The notes below the pieces were generated by a model that did not search any database, had not been told where the DNA came from, and saw only the letters and a list, made by a program, of their open reading frames with translations. The translations under genes were made by a program, and so were the position numbers. Shown one piece after another: positions 16,400 to 23,421 of a DNA stretch of 40,531 nucleotides. The first letter of the stretch is position 1. Each line of letters starts with the position of its first letter. Source of the stretch: an uncultured bacterium. GTDB lineage: Bacteria; Bacillota; Clostridia; Lachnospirales; Lachnospiraceae. Location of the stretch: positions 1 to 40,531 of the forward strand of contig CAMTMP010000035.1 of assembly GCA_947073545.1 (NCBI GenBank), written 5' to 3'.

Positions 16400-17340
16400 T
16401 ACAGCGGCGCTCCTTCCTTGTAGATGGAAACTTCCCGCGTCACCCTGTCATACCGGTAGATACTGTTGGACAGCCATTCCTCCTTTGGGACATTGCACAT
16501 ATTGATCTCACATACATCCTTCGTACTCATGCAGTCCTCATTTCCATCCTTCACCGGGACGATGATAAGCTCATCTATACAGCTCGGATAAATGTTCAGG
16601 TCACAGCCTTTGGAATACGCCATCTGCTGTAACAAAGAACTGTCTAACATACAGACTGCCCCAAAACGGTGTTTCTGGTTGGATGCCACATACATCTCTA
16701 CTCTGGGTGCCCCTTCCTTTTCGATCTCGTCAAGGACCGCCCTCATTTCTTCTTCATCTTCCGCACTGACAGCTCCCCTGATAAAACTGAGCATGTCAAC
16801 TGCAAAGCATTTATCCTTCCTCCGCAGGTTTTCCATGCCTGCCCTGTATAAATCTTCTTCCGTGGCATCCCATATTTCCATCAGTCCATTCGGAATGATA
16901 AGGGCGCCATTCCCTTCCCCCGGCTCCATGTCTATATCCAGATAATATGTAACTGCAAGGTCAAGGAATTTCCTGTGCGGAATTTTTTCCAGTTCTGCGG
17001 AATTGGCGGCATAATTTATGAGCCGCAGCCTTAACTTATCCTGCATCCTGCTAAAATCCTCAAGATCATTTATTTCGCTTTGGGGAATCGGAATCCTTTC
17101 TCCGCTGCATTGCCGTGTCAGTTCATCCGCAATATTTTCCGGAGTCATCACCCCCGCGGCGTACAGGATGATATAACCGTCCAGATATGCCACGGCGCCT
17201 ATGGGATTATCTTTTTTATGGATAAAGATGCCATGCGCTGTAAAACCATTATTTTTTGTGTTGTCTTTGGGAAATATGTCATATCCATCCCCCAGTTTTT
17301 TCTCCAGTTCCCTTATAACCTCTTTTCTAAATTCGTCCAT
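16399..17340 (-). CDS. DUF5688-family protein
   Basis: A 313-residue soluble protein that resembles the DUF5688 proteins common in Lachnospiraceae mobile elements: a charged start (FRKEVIRELEKKLGDGYDIF), YLDGYIILYAAGVMTPENIA, a long middle, and the C-terminal ICEINMCNVPKEEWLSNSIY-like end. Members appear to be element-encoded and have no established function. A strong AAGGAGGAG precedes the ATG. It is 15 bp downstream of the first operon gene and overlaps the next. Confidence 0.6.
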   Translation of the reverse strand: MDEFRKEVIRELEKKLGDGYDIFPKDNTKNNGFTAHGIFIHKKDNPIGAVAYLDGYIILYAAGVMTPENIADELTRQCSGERIPIPQSEINDLEDFSRMQDKLRLRLINYAANSAELEKIPHRKFLDLAVTYYLDIDMEPGEGNGALIIPNGLMEIWDATEEDLYRAGMENLRRKDKCFAVDMLSFIRGAVSAEDEEEMRAVLDEIEKEGAPRVEMYVASNQKHRFGAVCMLDSSLLQQMAYSKGCDLNIYPSCIDELIIVPVKDGNEDCMSTKDVCEINMCNVPKEEWLSNSIYRYDRVTREVSIYKEGAPL

Positions 17341-17355
17341 CCTTTTCTCCTCCTT

Positions 17356-18507
17356 CTACCACTTATAGGCACCCGGAACGTCATATTCCGTCCAGTTGAC
17401 GGATAATGCCCTAGCAATGGTTTCCTCCATCCGTGTGATCCGGCTCCCTTCCTCACCTTCGCAGGCAAGCATATAAAGGATCTCAGAAATACCGAAATAG
17501 ATCTCATGTGCGGTACAGGGGTCCTCCCCATACTGCGTCGCAAACAGATCCACCGCCTCGGCTTCATACTTCCGGGGAATGCCCAGTTTATCCATGACGC
17601 CCTTCATGCAGTTTACGGGATTTACAATCTCAACCTCCAGCAGCCTTGCAAGGTTCCCGATGGCGAGCTGGTACTTCCCATATAACAGTTTCAGGTGCGC
17701 GTCAAATTCCGCAATCCGTGTGCCGTTACGGTGTCCAAGCCGTAGGGGACTGCCTAAGTTGATGGTGATGTTCTCGCTTCCCGATACCAGCATGGGGTAG
17801 ATATTTGCCCCGCCGGAACCGGTATCCGAGGTCGTGATCCTGACAACGGGTTTCATTTCCTCCGCCGTCTTCCCGTGCAGCGCCAGCTCCTTTTTATAAG
17901 CATCCAGCAGTCCGTCCTCCCCGGAAAGCTCCCAGAGCGCAGATGCCATGTCATGCTCATAAAAACCGGCAAGGTAACTGCAGCCCCTGAAATTCTTTGT
18001 CAGATAGTCCACGGAGTGCAGGAATACCTGCTCCATGTCAAGCACGGCATAATCATGGCAGTCGCCTCCCAGTACGGCGGAGACCTTGCCCTCCGAGATA
18101 CGCAGGAGCGCATCTCCCTTTGCCACCTTCAGGCAGTCGTTCAGGATTCGCGCGTACACGCTCTTTTCCACCCTGCGCAGCCCCGCACCGGAAATACCCG
18201 CGCGGTCGAGGATGCTCTTGATCGCACAGTCCCTGACAGGGTAATACTGGTTCCTGATTTTCAGAAGCAGCCCCGTATTGATGATGGTATCCGTGATGAT
18301 GTCCTCATCCAGCCCCTCATCCGCATACATCTGCTTCAGTTCTTCCTCCACCTTACTCCCGCTGGTAATCGCCACAAGGCGCAGGTTCTTGGAAGTCTTT
18401 CTCTCCCAGAAGGAATTTCTCCCGATGTTATTCAGGCACTTAAGAAAGTCCTCCTGATTCTGGAATACGCCGCGGTATCCGTCGGCAAATACTCTTGTTT
18501 CACTCAT
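17356..18507 (-). CDS. First gene of the element operon, unknown function
   Basis: The start is the ATG behind AAAGGTGG, giving 383 residues; an upstream in-frame ATG would add 33 very basic residues and lacks a good ribosome site. The protein is soluble and mixed alpha/beta. Notable segments are NNIGRNSFWERKTSKNLRLV, RDCAIKSILDRAGISG, TTSDTGSGGANIYPML and AHLKLLYGKYQLAIGNLARL. It has a faint look of DUF932-type plasmid/phage proteins, but I cannot assign it. It is preceded by a roughly 500-nt leader with a terminator, so expression of this gene and all downstream genes may be set by attenuation. Confidence 0.65.
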   Translation of the reverse strand: MSETRVFADGYRGVFQNQEDFLKCLNNIGRNSFWERKTSKNLRLVAITSGSKVEEELKQMYADEGLDEDIITDTIINTGLLLKIRNQYYPVRDCAIKSILDRAGISGAGLRRVEKSVYARILNDCLKVAKGDALLRISEGKVSAVLGGDCHDYAVLDMEQVFLHSVDYLTKNFRGCSYLAGFYEHDMASALWELSGEDGLLDAYKKELALHGKTAEEMKPVVRITTSDTGSGGANIYPMLVSGSENITINLGSPLRLGHRNGTRIAEFDAHLKLLYGKYQLAIGNLARLLEVEIVNPVNCMKGVMDKLGIPRKYEAEAVDLFATQYGEDPCTAHEIYFGISEILYMLACEGEEGSRITRMEETIARALSVNWTEYDVPGAYKW

Positions 18508-18560
18508 TCTTTTTTCCACCTTTCTTTTATCTCTCCGCTTCCGGAGGCATTTTTTATCCA

Positions 18561-18589
18561 GCCGCTTATGCGGGCAAGCCCTTATGGGC
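18561..18589 (-). promoter_or_regulatory. Twin hairpins with identical ATAA loops before the operon start
   Basis: Reading leftward, GCCC-ATAA-GGGC (18578-18589) is followed two bases later by CCGC-ATAA-GCGG (within 18561-18575). Both have four-base ATAA loops closed by perfect GC stems, about 50 nt before the start codon of the first operon gene. They may be a protein-binding or RNA-stabilising element. Confidence 0.45.
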
Positions 18590-18648
18590 ATTTCTGGCAC
18601 ACTCACAGCAAAGCTGCTCGCTGATACGACACAAAAGAACTAAAGTTC

Positions 18649-18831
18649 TTACCAGCTATGGATGCAGGCATCCCTGACTGGCTCGTTGCTGCGCACAAAA
18701 AAAGGAATGGTCCTCAAAGGGTTTCCATTCCTTACTGCGTGTGGTGATCCACAAACCTGTTTCTGCTCCCGGCTGTTATGCACATACCGCAGAAACAAAA
18801 AAAGTGCCAAAAGACTGCCATGCTTATACAT
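18649..18831 (-). CDS. Leader peptide ORF spanning the attenuator
   Basis: A 60-codon ORF whose ATG is preceded by AGAGGAT at the right distance. It begins with a Leu/Phe-rich stretch (GSLLALFLFLRY) and ends close to the AAGAACTTTAGTTCTT inverted repeat. The terminator hairpin at 18697-18733 lies entirely inside the reading frame, so a translating ribosome would disturb it. This is the arrangement of a ribosome-dependent attenuator, as known in principle for the tet(M) leader of Tn916. It may not yield a stable protein. Confidence 0.5.
   Translation of the reverse strand: MYKHGSLLALFLFLRYVHNSREQKQVCGSPHAVRNGNPLRTIPFFVRSNEPVRDACIHSW
18697..18733 (-). terminator. Attenuator-type intrinsic terminator in the operon leader
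   Basis: On the minus strand AAGGAATGG and CCATTCCTT-type arms (18725-18733 and 18702-18710) form a nine-pair stem followed by seven T (18697-18703). It lies between the promoter at 19013-19042 and the first gene at 18507. Competing stems lie just upstream: TGTGG/CCACA, and GTTTCTGC with GCAGAAAC. Confidence 0.72.
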
Positions 18832-19012
18832 GGTATCCTCTGACACTACTTACAATCCTAAACAGCGTATGCCCCGGCCTTCCTCCATACAGGCTGTGCC
18901 GGAACCTGCAGCTTGCGGAAAATGTGGATGTTCCGGATATTTTCATACCGGATACACCATAGTTTTCCCGTCCTTTACTGACAGGCATCGCATAAAAATC
19001 AATTACGGAATC

Positions 19013-19042
19013 ATCTTAGCACAACATCTTGTATTCTGTCAA
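19013..19042 (-). promoter_or_regulatory. Strong sigma-A promoter of the element operon
   Basis: Reading leftward, a perfect TTGACA (19037-19042) and TAAGAT (19013-19018) are separated by 18 bp, giving a predicted start near 19006. It would drive the leader ORF, the attenuator and the 12-kb operon. The rest of 18508-19484 holds no convincing protein gene beyond the leader ORF; 19043-19420 is AT-rich and I see nothing definite in it. Confidence 0.7.
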
Positions 19043-19426
19043 CTCAATAATACTATATCTTCCATTTTCAGTCTTTCCGTTTTTGTGCGGAAAAATCCAT
19101 CTGCAAAGTTTATTTTACTTTTTTTCAAATTTTTTCAAGTATCCGCTTCCCTGTCCGGTACTTCTTTTTTAGATTGTCCTGTTACAGCAGTTCATTTGTA
19201 TCAGGCATCCGTTCTTTGACAACTGAAGAACATACACCCTCATGTATATGGGTTCCGGTGAATGGCTCACTGCTATAAGTCCGCCATCCGTCCGGATATA
19301 ATTGCACACAGTGCAGCCAGTCAACGCGGTCGGGAAGGGCGCAGGAAACGGTGGGGGAAGGTATGTGTAACAATCAAAAATTTACTATATTTTTTGCAAG
19401 AAGCTGATCACCATTATTTTCAGATA

Positions 19427-19470
19427 TGTTATACTTATAGCCAGATATTGTGTTTTCTCATATCCTGGCT
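19427..19470 (+). promoter_or_regulatory. Extended -10 promoter and 5' hairpin of the DUF3173-integrase genes
   Basis: TGTTATACT (19427-19435) is a good extended -10 element with no strong -35. An inverted repeat AGCCAG(A)TAT ... ATATC-CTGGCT (19439-19470) begins at about the predicted transcript start and ends just before the AAAGGAGG of the DUF3173 gene. It could be an operator or an RNA hairpin limiting translation. Confidence 0.5.
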
Positions 19471-19484
19471 GGGAAAGGAGGCGT

Positions 19485-19679
19485 ATGGTTACAGTAACGA
19501 AGGGCGATTTGATAGCGCTGGGATATGGACCGTCTTTTGCAGCGGACATCATAAGGGAAACGAAAAAACTTATGGTATCGAGGGGACATACATACTACCA
19601 GTCACGGAAACTGGACAGGGTCCCCAAAGAAGCTGTGGAAGAACTGCTGGGAATTACAATTCCCGACAAACAGAATTGA
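19485..19679 (+). CDS. DUF3173-family integrase-accessory protein
   Basis: A 64-residue basic protein of the DUF3173 type (VTKGDLIALGYGPSFAADII, then GHTYYQSRKLDRVPKEAVEE). These small helix-rich proteins are typically encoded immediately ahead of a tyrosine integrase in Firmicutes elements and are thought to act as excisionase or directionality factor. An ideal AAAGGAGG precedes the ATG. The integrase gene starts 36 bp downstream, so the two form an operon. Confidence 0.82.
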   Translation: MVTVTKGDLIALGYGPSFAADIIRETKKLMVSRGHTYYQSRKLDRVPKEAVEELLGITIPDKQN

Positions 19680-19715
19680 TTGTACTTCTTGCACATCTAT
19701 GTGAGGAGTGAAATC

Positions 19716-20900
19716 ATGACAAAAGATCCAATTAAGAAAGCAGACAACGGAACCTATTACTTCCGGGCAAATTTAGGCTACCATCCCATTACAGGGAAGC
19801 AGATCCAGAAATACCGCAGCGGCTTTGCTACCAAGAAGGAAGCAAGGGAAGAATATTCCAAGCTAATCCTGTCATCCGCCAAGGAACTGGATGAGAAAAA
19901 GAAGACGGTTTCTTTTCAGACATTCACTGAAGAAACCTACCTGCCGTGGTATAAAACGCAGGTAAAGGAAAGCACTTACTTAAACCGCTATTCCACTATT
20001 CAGAAACACTTTGCGTATTTCTACAAAATGGCGACGGACGAAATTGAACCCATCCATGTGCAAAGCTGGCAGCTGGAACTGGCAAAGCAGTTCAGCCCAA
20101 ACTATATCCATGTGGTGCAGGGGCTGCTCTCCCTTGCCTTTGACCGGGCGATTGTACTGGGCATAGCCAAAAAGAATCCTTCAAGGATGATCGGGAACAT
20201 CAAGTCCAAAAAGACACAGGTGGATTTCTGGACGCTGGAGGAATTTCAGAAGGTAATCTCCCTGCTCTACAAGGGCGATTATTATGAGCATTACCTCTTT
20301 ATCTCCTTCTGGGTGCTGTTTATGACCGGGATGCGGATTGGTGAGGCTGCGGCGCTGCTGTGGTCGGATATTGATTTTGATACAGGTCTGTTGAGCATAA
20401 CCAAGACCATGTATTATAAGTCAATGGACGATTTCAAACCCGTGGAACCGAAAACGCAGGCGAGTATCCGCACCATTTATGTTGACGCTGATACCATAAG
20501 GGAACTGAAGGCATGGCAGGAAGTCCAGAAGAAGGTACTGAAAAACTGCGACTATGTGTTAAGCTACAACGGCATACCCACCAGCAAGCATACCCTGCCA
20601 CGGGCATTGGAAAAACTTGCCGAGCTTGCTGGCGTACACCGCATTAAAATCCATGCGCTGAGGCATTCCCATGCCTCCCTGCTCATCAGCATGGGCGAAA
20701 ATCCCCTGTTGATCAAAGAGCGCCTGGGACATGAAAAAATACAGACAACCCTGGGAACCTATGGTCATCTGTATCCTAACACCAATCTTGAAGTTGCCAA
20801 TAAGCTGACCGGGGTGCTTCAGTATACACCTGCCACCCAGAGCGTAGCAGACTATACGAGCAACCAGCACACCGCAGCCTATCACAAAGAAGTGAAATAA
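19716..20900 (+). CDS. int: Tyrosine-type site-specific integrase
   Basis: The start is the ATG behind GTGAGGAG, giving 394 residues. Residues 1-60 form an arm-type DNA-binding domain (NGTYYFRANLGYHP, FATKKEAREEY). A core-binding SAM-like domain follows, then the catalytic domain: TGMRIGEAAALLW (first Arg), HALRHSHASLLI (His-x-x-Arg), LGHEKIQTTLGTYGHLY (second His and nucleophile Tyr). All expected catalytic residues are present, so it should be active. It ends 79 bp from the 3' end of guaA, which is therefore the likely attachment site, and is directed toward it. Confidence 0.92.
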   Translation: MTKDPIKKADNGTYYFRANLGYHPITGKQIQKYRSGFATKKEAREEYSKLILSSAKELDEKKKTVSFQTFTEETYLPWYKTQVKESTYLNRYSTIQKHFAYFYKMATDEIEPIHVQSWQLELAKQFSPNYIHVVQGLLSLAFDRAIVLGIAKKNPSRMIGNIKSKKTQVDFWTLEEFQKVISLLYKGDYYEHYLFISFWVLFMTGMRIGEAAALLWSDIDFDTGLLSITKTMYYKSMDDFKPVEPKTQASIRTIYVDADTIRELKAWQEVQKKVLKNCDYVLSYNGIPTSKHTLPRALEKLAELAGVHRIKIHALRHSHASLLISMGENPLLIKERLGHEKIQTTLGTYGHLYPNTNLEVANKLTGVLQYTPATQSVADYTSNQHTAAYHKEVK

Positions 20901-20902
20901 AA

Positions 20903-20921
20903 AATGCAATCGTAATGCAAT
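20903..20921. repeat. 8-bp direct repeat next to the integrase stop
   Basis: AATGCAAT occurs at 20903-20910 and 20914-20921, between the integrase stop and the guaA terminator. Short direct repeats near an attachment site can be arm-type integrase sites; two copies alone are weak evidence. Confidence 0.35.
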
Positions 20922-20930
20922 AAAAAGAGG

Positions 20931-20971
20931 AAAAAAGCCGCAAAGCCTTGATTTTACTGGCTCCGCGGCTT
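20931..20971 (-). terminator. guaA intrinsic terminator
   Basis: On the minus strand AAGCCGCGGAGCC pairs with GGCTTTGCGGCTT around a short AT-rich loop and is followed by a run of six T (20931-20936). It begins 9 bp after the guaA stop codon. Because it lies between guaA and the integrase, it may be supplied by the element. Confidence 0.78.
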
Positions 20972-20975
20972 AGCT

Positions 20976-20998
20976 CCGACTATTCGAACTCAATCGTC
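20976..20998. other. Putative attachment site at the guaA 3' end
   Basis: The last codons of guaA lie directly beside an integrase oriented toward them. The 3' end of guaA is an established ICE insertion site in Firmicutes. The core would include the final Glu-Phe-Glu codons (ATTCGAACTCAATCG on the plus strand). I found no second copy in the window by eye, so the other junction is not seen. Confidence 0.5.
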
Positions 20999-22272
20999 GC
21001 CGGAGGCTTCGGGCTCATATCGTAGCAAACCCGGTTCACATTCCCAACCTCCGCCAAAATCCGCTCCGTAATCTTCTCCAGCACATCCCAGTCAACCTTC
21101 TCGATGGACGCTGTCATTGCGTCAACGGTATTGATGGCCCGGATAATAACCATATATTCAAATACCCGCGCATTATTCTTCATTCCCACAGACTTAAAGT
21201 CCGGAACGACTGTAAAGTACTGCCACACCTTCTTATCCAGCCCTGCCCTGGCAAATTCCTCCCGCAAAATCGCATCCGACTCTCTGACTGCTTCCAATCT
21301 GTCTCTGGTGATCGCTCCCAGACATCTCACTCCCAAACCGGGTCCGGGGAACGGCTGTCTGTATACCATGTCATGGGGCAGTCCCAATTCCACGCCGCAG
21401 GCACGCACCTCGTCCTTGAAAAGCTGCTTTAACGGCTCCACAAGCTCGAACTTCAAATCCTCCGGCAAACCGCCTACGTTGTGGTGAGACTTCACCATCT
21501 TCGCGGTCTTCGTGCCGCTCTCGATGATATCTGGGTAAATGGTTCCCTGCCCAAGGAAGTCGATCCCTTCCAGTTTCCTTGCTTCCTCCTCAAACACACG
21601 GATAAATTCGCCGCCGATAATTTTTCGCTTCTGCTCCGGATCTGCCACATTTTCCAGCTTGCCAAGGAACCGTTCGGACGCGTCCACATAGATTAAATTC
21701 GCGTGAAGCTCATCGCGGAACACCTTCACGACGCTTTCGGATTCGTTCTTTCTCATCAAACCGTGATTTACATGTACGCACACAAGCTGCTGTCCGATCG
21801 CTTTGATCAGCATCGCCGCAACCACGGACGAATCCACACCGCCCGACAGCGCCAGAAGCACCTTGCGGTCGCCGACCTGCTGTCTGATCAGCTCCACCTG
21901 GTCTTCAATGAAATTCTTCATGTTCCAGTTTGCCTCTGCACCACACTCCTCGAAAACAAACTTGTTCAGTGTCTCCATATCAGGAAGTTCCGAAAGCTGC
22001 GTCTTACATTTCGACTGGGGATAATCTACGGAAATCATCGGAATGCCCATATCATAAATTTCCGGTCTGACCTCCACTTCCTTCCCGTCGACCACGCGGT
22101 TTTCACCGCCGTTTAGCACGATTCCCTTTACGTTCTTCAACGCATTCAGCTCATCCACGGTGATATCATGGGGATGTATCTCACTGTATACGCCGAGATC
22201 ACGAATCCCGCGGGCAAGCACGGTATTACTGGTACTGCCCATATCCAAAATAACAATCAAATCCTGTTTCAT
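20980..22272 (-). CDS. guaA: GMP synthase, synthetase half intact, glutaminase half degenerate
   Basis: GuaA converts XMP to GMP with ATP and an amino donor. The 430-residue product is about 80-90 residues short of the usual length. The ATP-pyrophosphatase domain is complete (SGGVDSS near 141-147, CVHVNHGLMRK, YRQPFPGPGLG, and the C-terminal CYDMSPKPPATIEFE). The N-terminal glutaminase domain is reduced to about 110 residues: where the catalytic GxCxG should be the sequence reads GIPMISVDYPQSKCK, and no H-P-E motif follows. It should therefore depend on free ammonia or on another glutaminase. I recall similar short forms in Lachnospiraceae, so this is probably a lineage feature rather than fresh decay. 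Confidence 0.88.
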   Translation of the reverse strand: MKQDLIVILDMGSTSNTVLARGIRDLGVYSEIHPHDITVDELNALKNVKGIVLNGGENRVVDGKEVEVRPEIYDMGIPMISVDYPQSKCKTQLSELPDMETLNKFVFEECGAEANWNMKNFIEDQVELIRQQVGDRKVLLALSGGVDSSVVAAMLIKAIGQQLVCVHVNHGLMRKNESESVVKVFRDELHANLIYVDASERFLGKLENVADPEQKRKIIGGEFIRVFEEEARKLEGIDFLGQGTIYPDIIESGTKTAKMVKSHHNVGGLPEDLKFELVEPLKQLFKDEVRACGVELGLPHDMVYRQPFPGPGLGVRCLGAITRDRLEAVRESDAILREEFARAGLDKKVWQYFTVVPDFKSVGMKNNARVFEYMVIIRAINTVDAMTASIEKVDWDVLEKITERILAEVGNVNRVCYDMSPKPPATIEFE

Positions 22273-22351
22273 AGGGTAAAGCCTCCTTATCCTTCTCTCT
22301 TATGTCCGTTGTCCTGCTGCCTGCACATATGCAATATGCTGCCGCCACTTA

Positions 22352-22381
22352 ATTATATAGTAATCTTCTCAGGAAAAGCAA
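22352..22381 (-). promoter_or_regulatory. Probable guaA promoter
   Basis: Reading leftward, TTGCTT (22376-22381) and TATAAT (22352-22357) are 18 bp apart, 80 bp before the guaA start. No purine-type riboswitch fold was recognised in the short leader. Confidence 0.55.
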
Positions 22382-22446
22382 TGAAATTCTTATCTTCTTC
22401 GCTGTCATATCAGATTGCACCGCAGTTTATGCCATGTGGCATTTCT

Positions 22447-22797
22447 CTATTCACGCAGTATCTTATCCATGGCTTTCCCTCTGGCAAGCTCGTCAACCAG
22501 TTTGTCCAGATAACGGATCTCCTGCATCAGAGGCTCTTCGATATCTTCCACCCTGACGCCGCAAACCACGCCTTTTATCAGCCGCCTGTTTTCATTCAGC
22601 TCCGGGGCATCCCGAAAAAAATCCCCGTAAGCCACTGTCCTTTCCAGCATTCCCTCCAATTCCGTCTGGCTGTACCCTGTAAGCCAGCGGATCACCTCGT
22701 CAACCTCCTGCCTTGTCCGCCCCTTTCTCTCTGCCTTATTGACACGCAAGTGATAAACTTTTGAAAAATCCATCTGATATATCTTCTCATTTCCCAT
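22447..22797 (-). CDS. DUF2200-family protein
   Basis: The start is placed at the ATG of [15 protein letters not shown], giving 116 residues; an upstream in-frame start lacks conservation. This opening and KAERKGRT with [13 protein letters not shown] match DUF2200, a widespread small family related to DUF1801-like helical proteins and of unknown function. The C-terminal half is helical ([20 protein letters not shown]). Upstream lies a small unknown gene on the same strand, and guaA follows with its own promoter. Confidence 0.75.
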   Translation of the reverse strand: MGNEKIYQMDFSKVYHLRVNKAERKGRTRQEVDEVIRWLTGYSQTELEGMLERTVAYGDFFRDAPELNENRRLIKGVVCGVRVEDIEEPLMQEIRYLDKLVDELARGKAMDKILRE

Positions 22798-22833
22798 AAA
22801 ACACACCTCATCCTGGCCCTGCACCCGGCTCTT

Positions 22834-23037
22834 TCAAATAACTTTTTCAAGCTCGTTTTCAATAAACCAATTCGCAATCTCAAAGGCTCTTACCCTTCTT
22901 TTTGCCAATGTAATCTGTGACTTATAGCGCTCTGCATTTTCTTTGGCTTCAAATGTCTTTATTGTTTCCCTCAATTTATGCAACGTGGAATCAATCTGTC
23001 TTTTGGCCTCCGTTAAATCCTCTCTCGAAAATTCCAT
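22834..23037 (-). CDS. Small conserved-looking helical protein
   Basis: A 67-residue, highly charged, probably two-helix protein (LTEAKRQIDSTLHKLRETIK, then SQITLAKRRVRAFEIANWFI). I recall near-identical short proteins in clostridia but know no function. It is 36 bp upstream of the DUF2200 gene on the same strand, so they may be co-transcribed. No membrane segment or signal is present. Confidence 0.6.
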   Translation of the reverse strand: MEFSREDLTEAKRQIDSTLHKLRETIKTFEAKENAERYKSQITLAKRRVRAFEIANWFIENELEKVI

Positions 23038-23172
23038 CTTTCTGAATCACCTCGCTCGTCCATATTTATTTTGCTTATATATTCCTTATATGCTCCTGTA
23101 GCAACGCATTTAAAGGCTGCTCCTGTTCCTTCTGTTCATCATTAGAAACCGGTTCTGTTTATCTTAATAATA

Positions 23173-23184
23173 ATAGTATACTAT
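23173..23184. promoter_or_regulatory. 12-bp perfect palindrome
   Basis: ATAGTATACTAT lies in the AT-rich gap between the small helical gene (leftward) and the solute-binding protein gene (rightward). It could be an operator or simply an overlapping pair of -10-like sequences for leftward transcription. The remaining 23041-23270 shows nothing else definite. Confidence 0.3.
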
Positions 23185-23270
23185 AGTTGCTGCCATTTAC
23201 CATAGTCACTTAATGAACTGGACGTTATTCTTTCAGTGTTTGACGGTTTCTTTTTTATTATCAAAAAATA

Positions 23271-23299
23271 TTGAAGAAAAAAAAGAAAAACGCTATAAT
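23271..23299 (+). promoter_or_regulatory. Sigma-A promoter of the binding-protein/chemoreceptor operon
   Basis: TTGAAG (23271-23276) and a perfect TATAAT (23294-23299) are separated by 17 bp, preceded by A-rich sequence that resembles an UP element. The predicted transcript has a leader of about 115 nt before the start at 23422. Confidence 0.7.
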
Positions 23300-23421
23300 A
23301 TCCACGGGCTATCCTGTATTGGCAGCTTCCCCGAGGCAAACAGACGGGGCGGCGTCAGCACTGTACCCTTTTTCCGCAGCGCTGATCCGGGATCGCCGTA
23401 TGCTCTGAAATGGAGGGACCT

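Noticed and set aside
18508..19484. Origin of transfer in the non-coding stretch near the integrase
   Set aside because: Hairpins are present, but no relaxase gene or recognised nic motif is in the window, and the promoter-leader-terminator reading explains the structures better.
22273..22446. Purine riboswitch or T-box upstream of guaA
   Set aside because: The leader between the promoter and guaA is only about 70 nt and shows no conserved riboswitch core.
22168..22764. 198-codon plus-strand frame across the guaA start and DUF2200 gene
   Set aside because: It spans the guaA promoter and lies opposite a recognisable DUF2200 protein, with no ribosome site.
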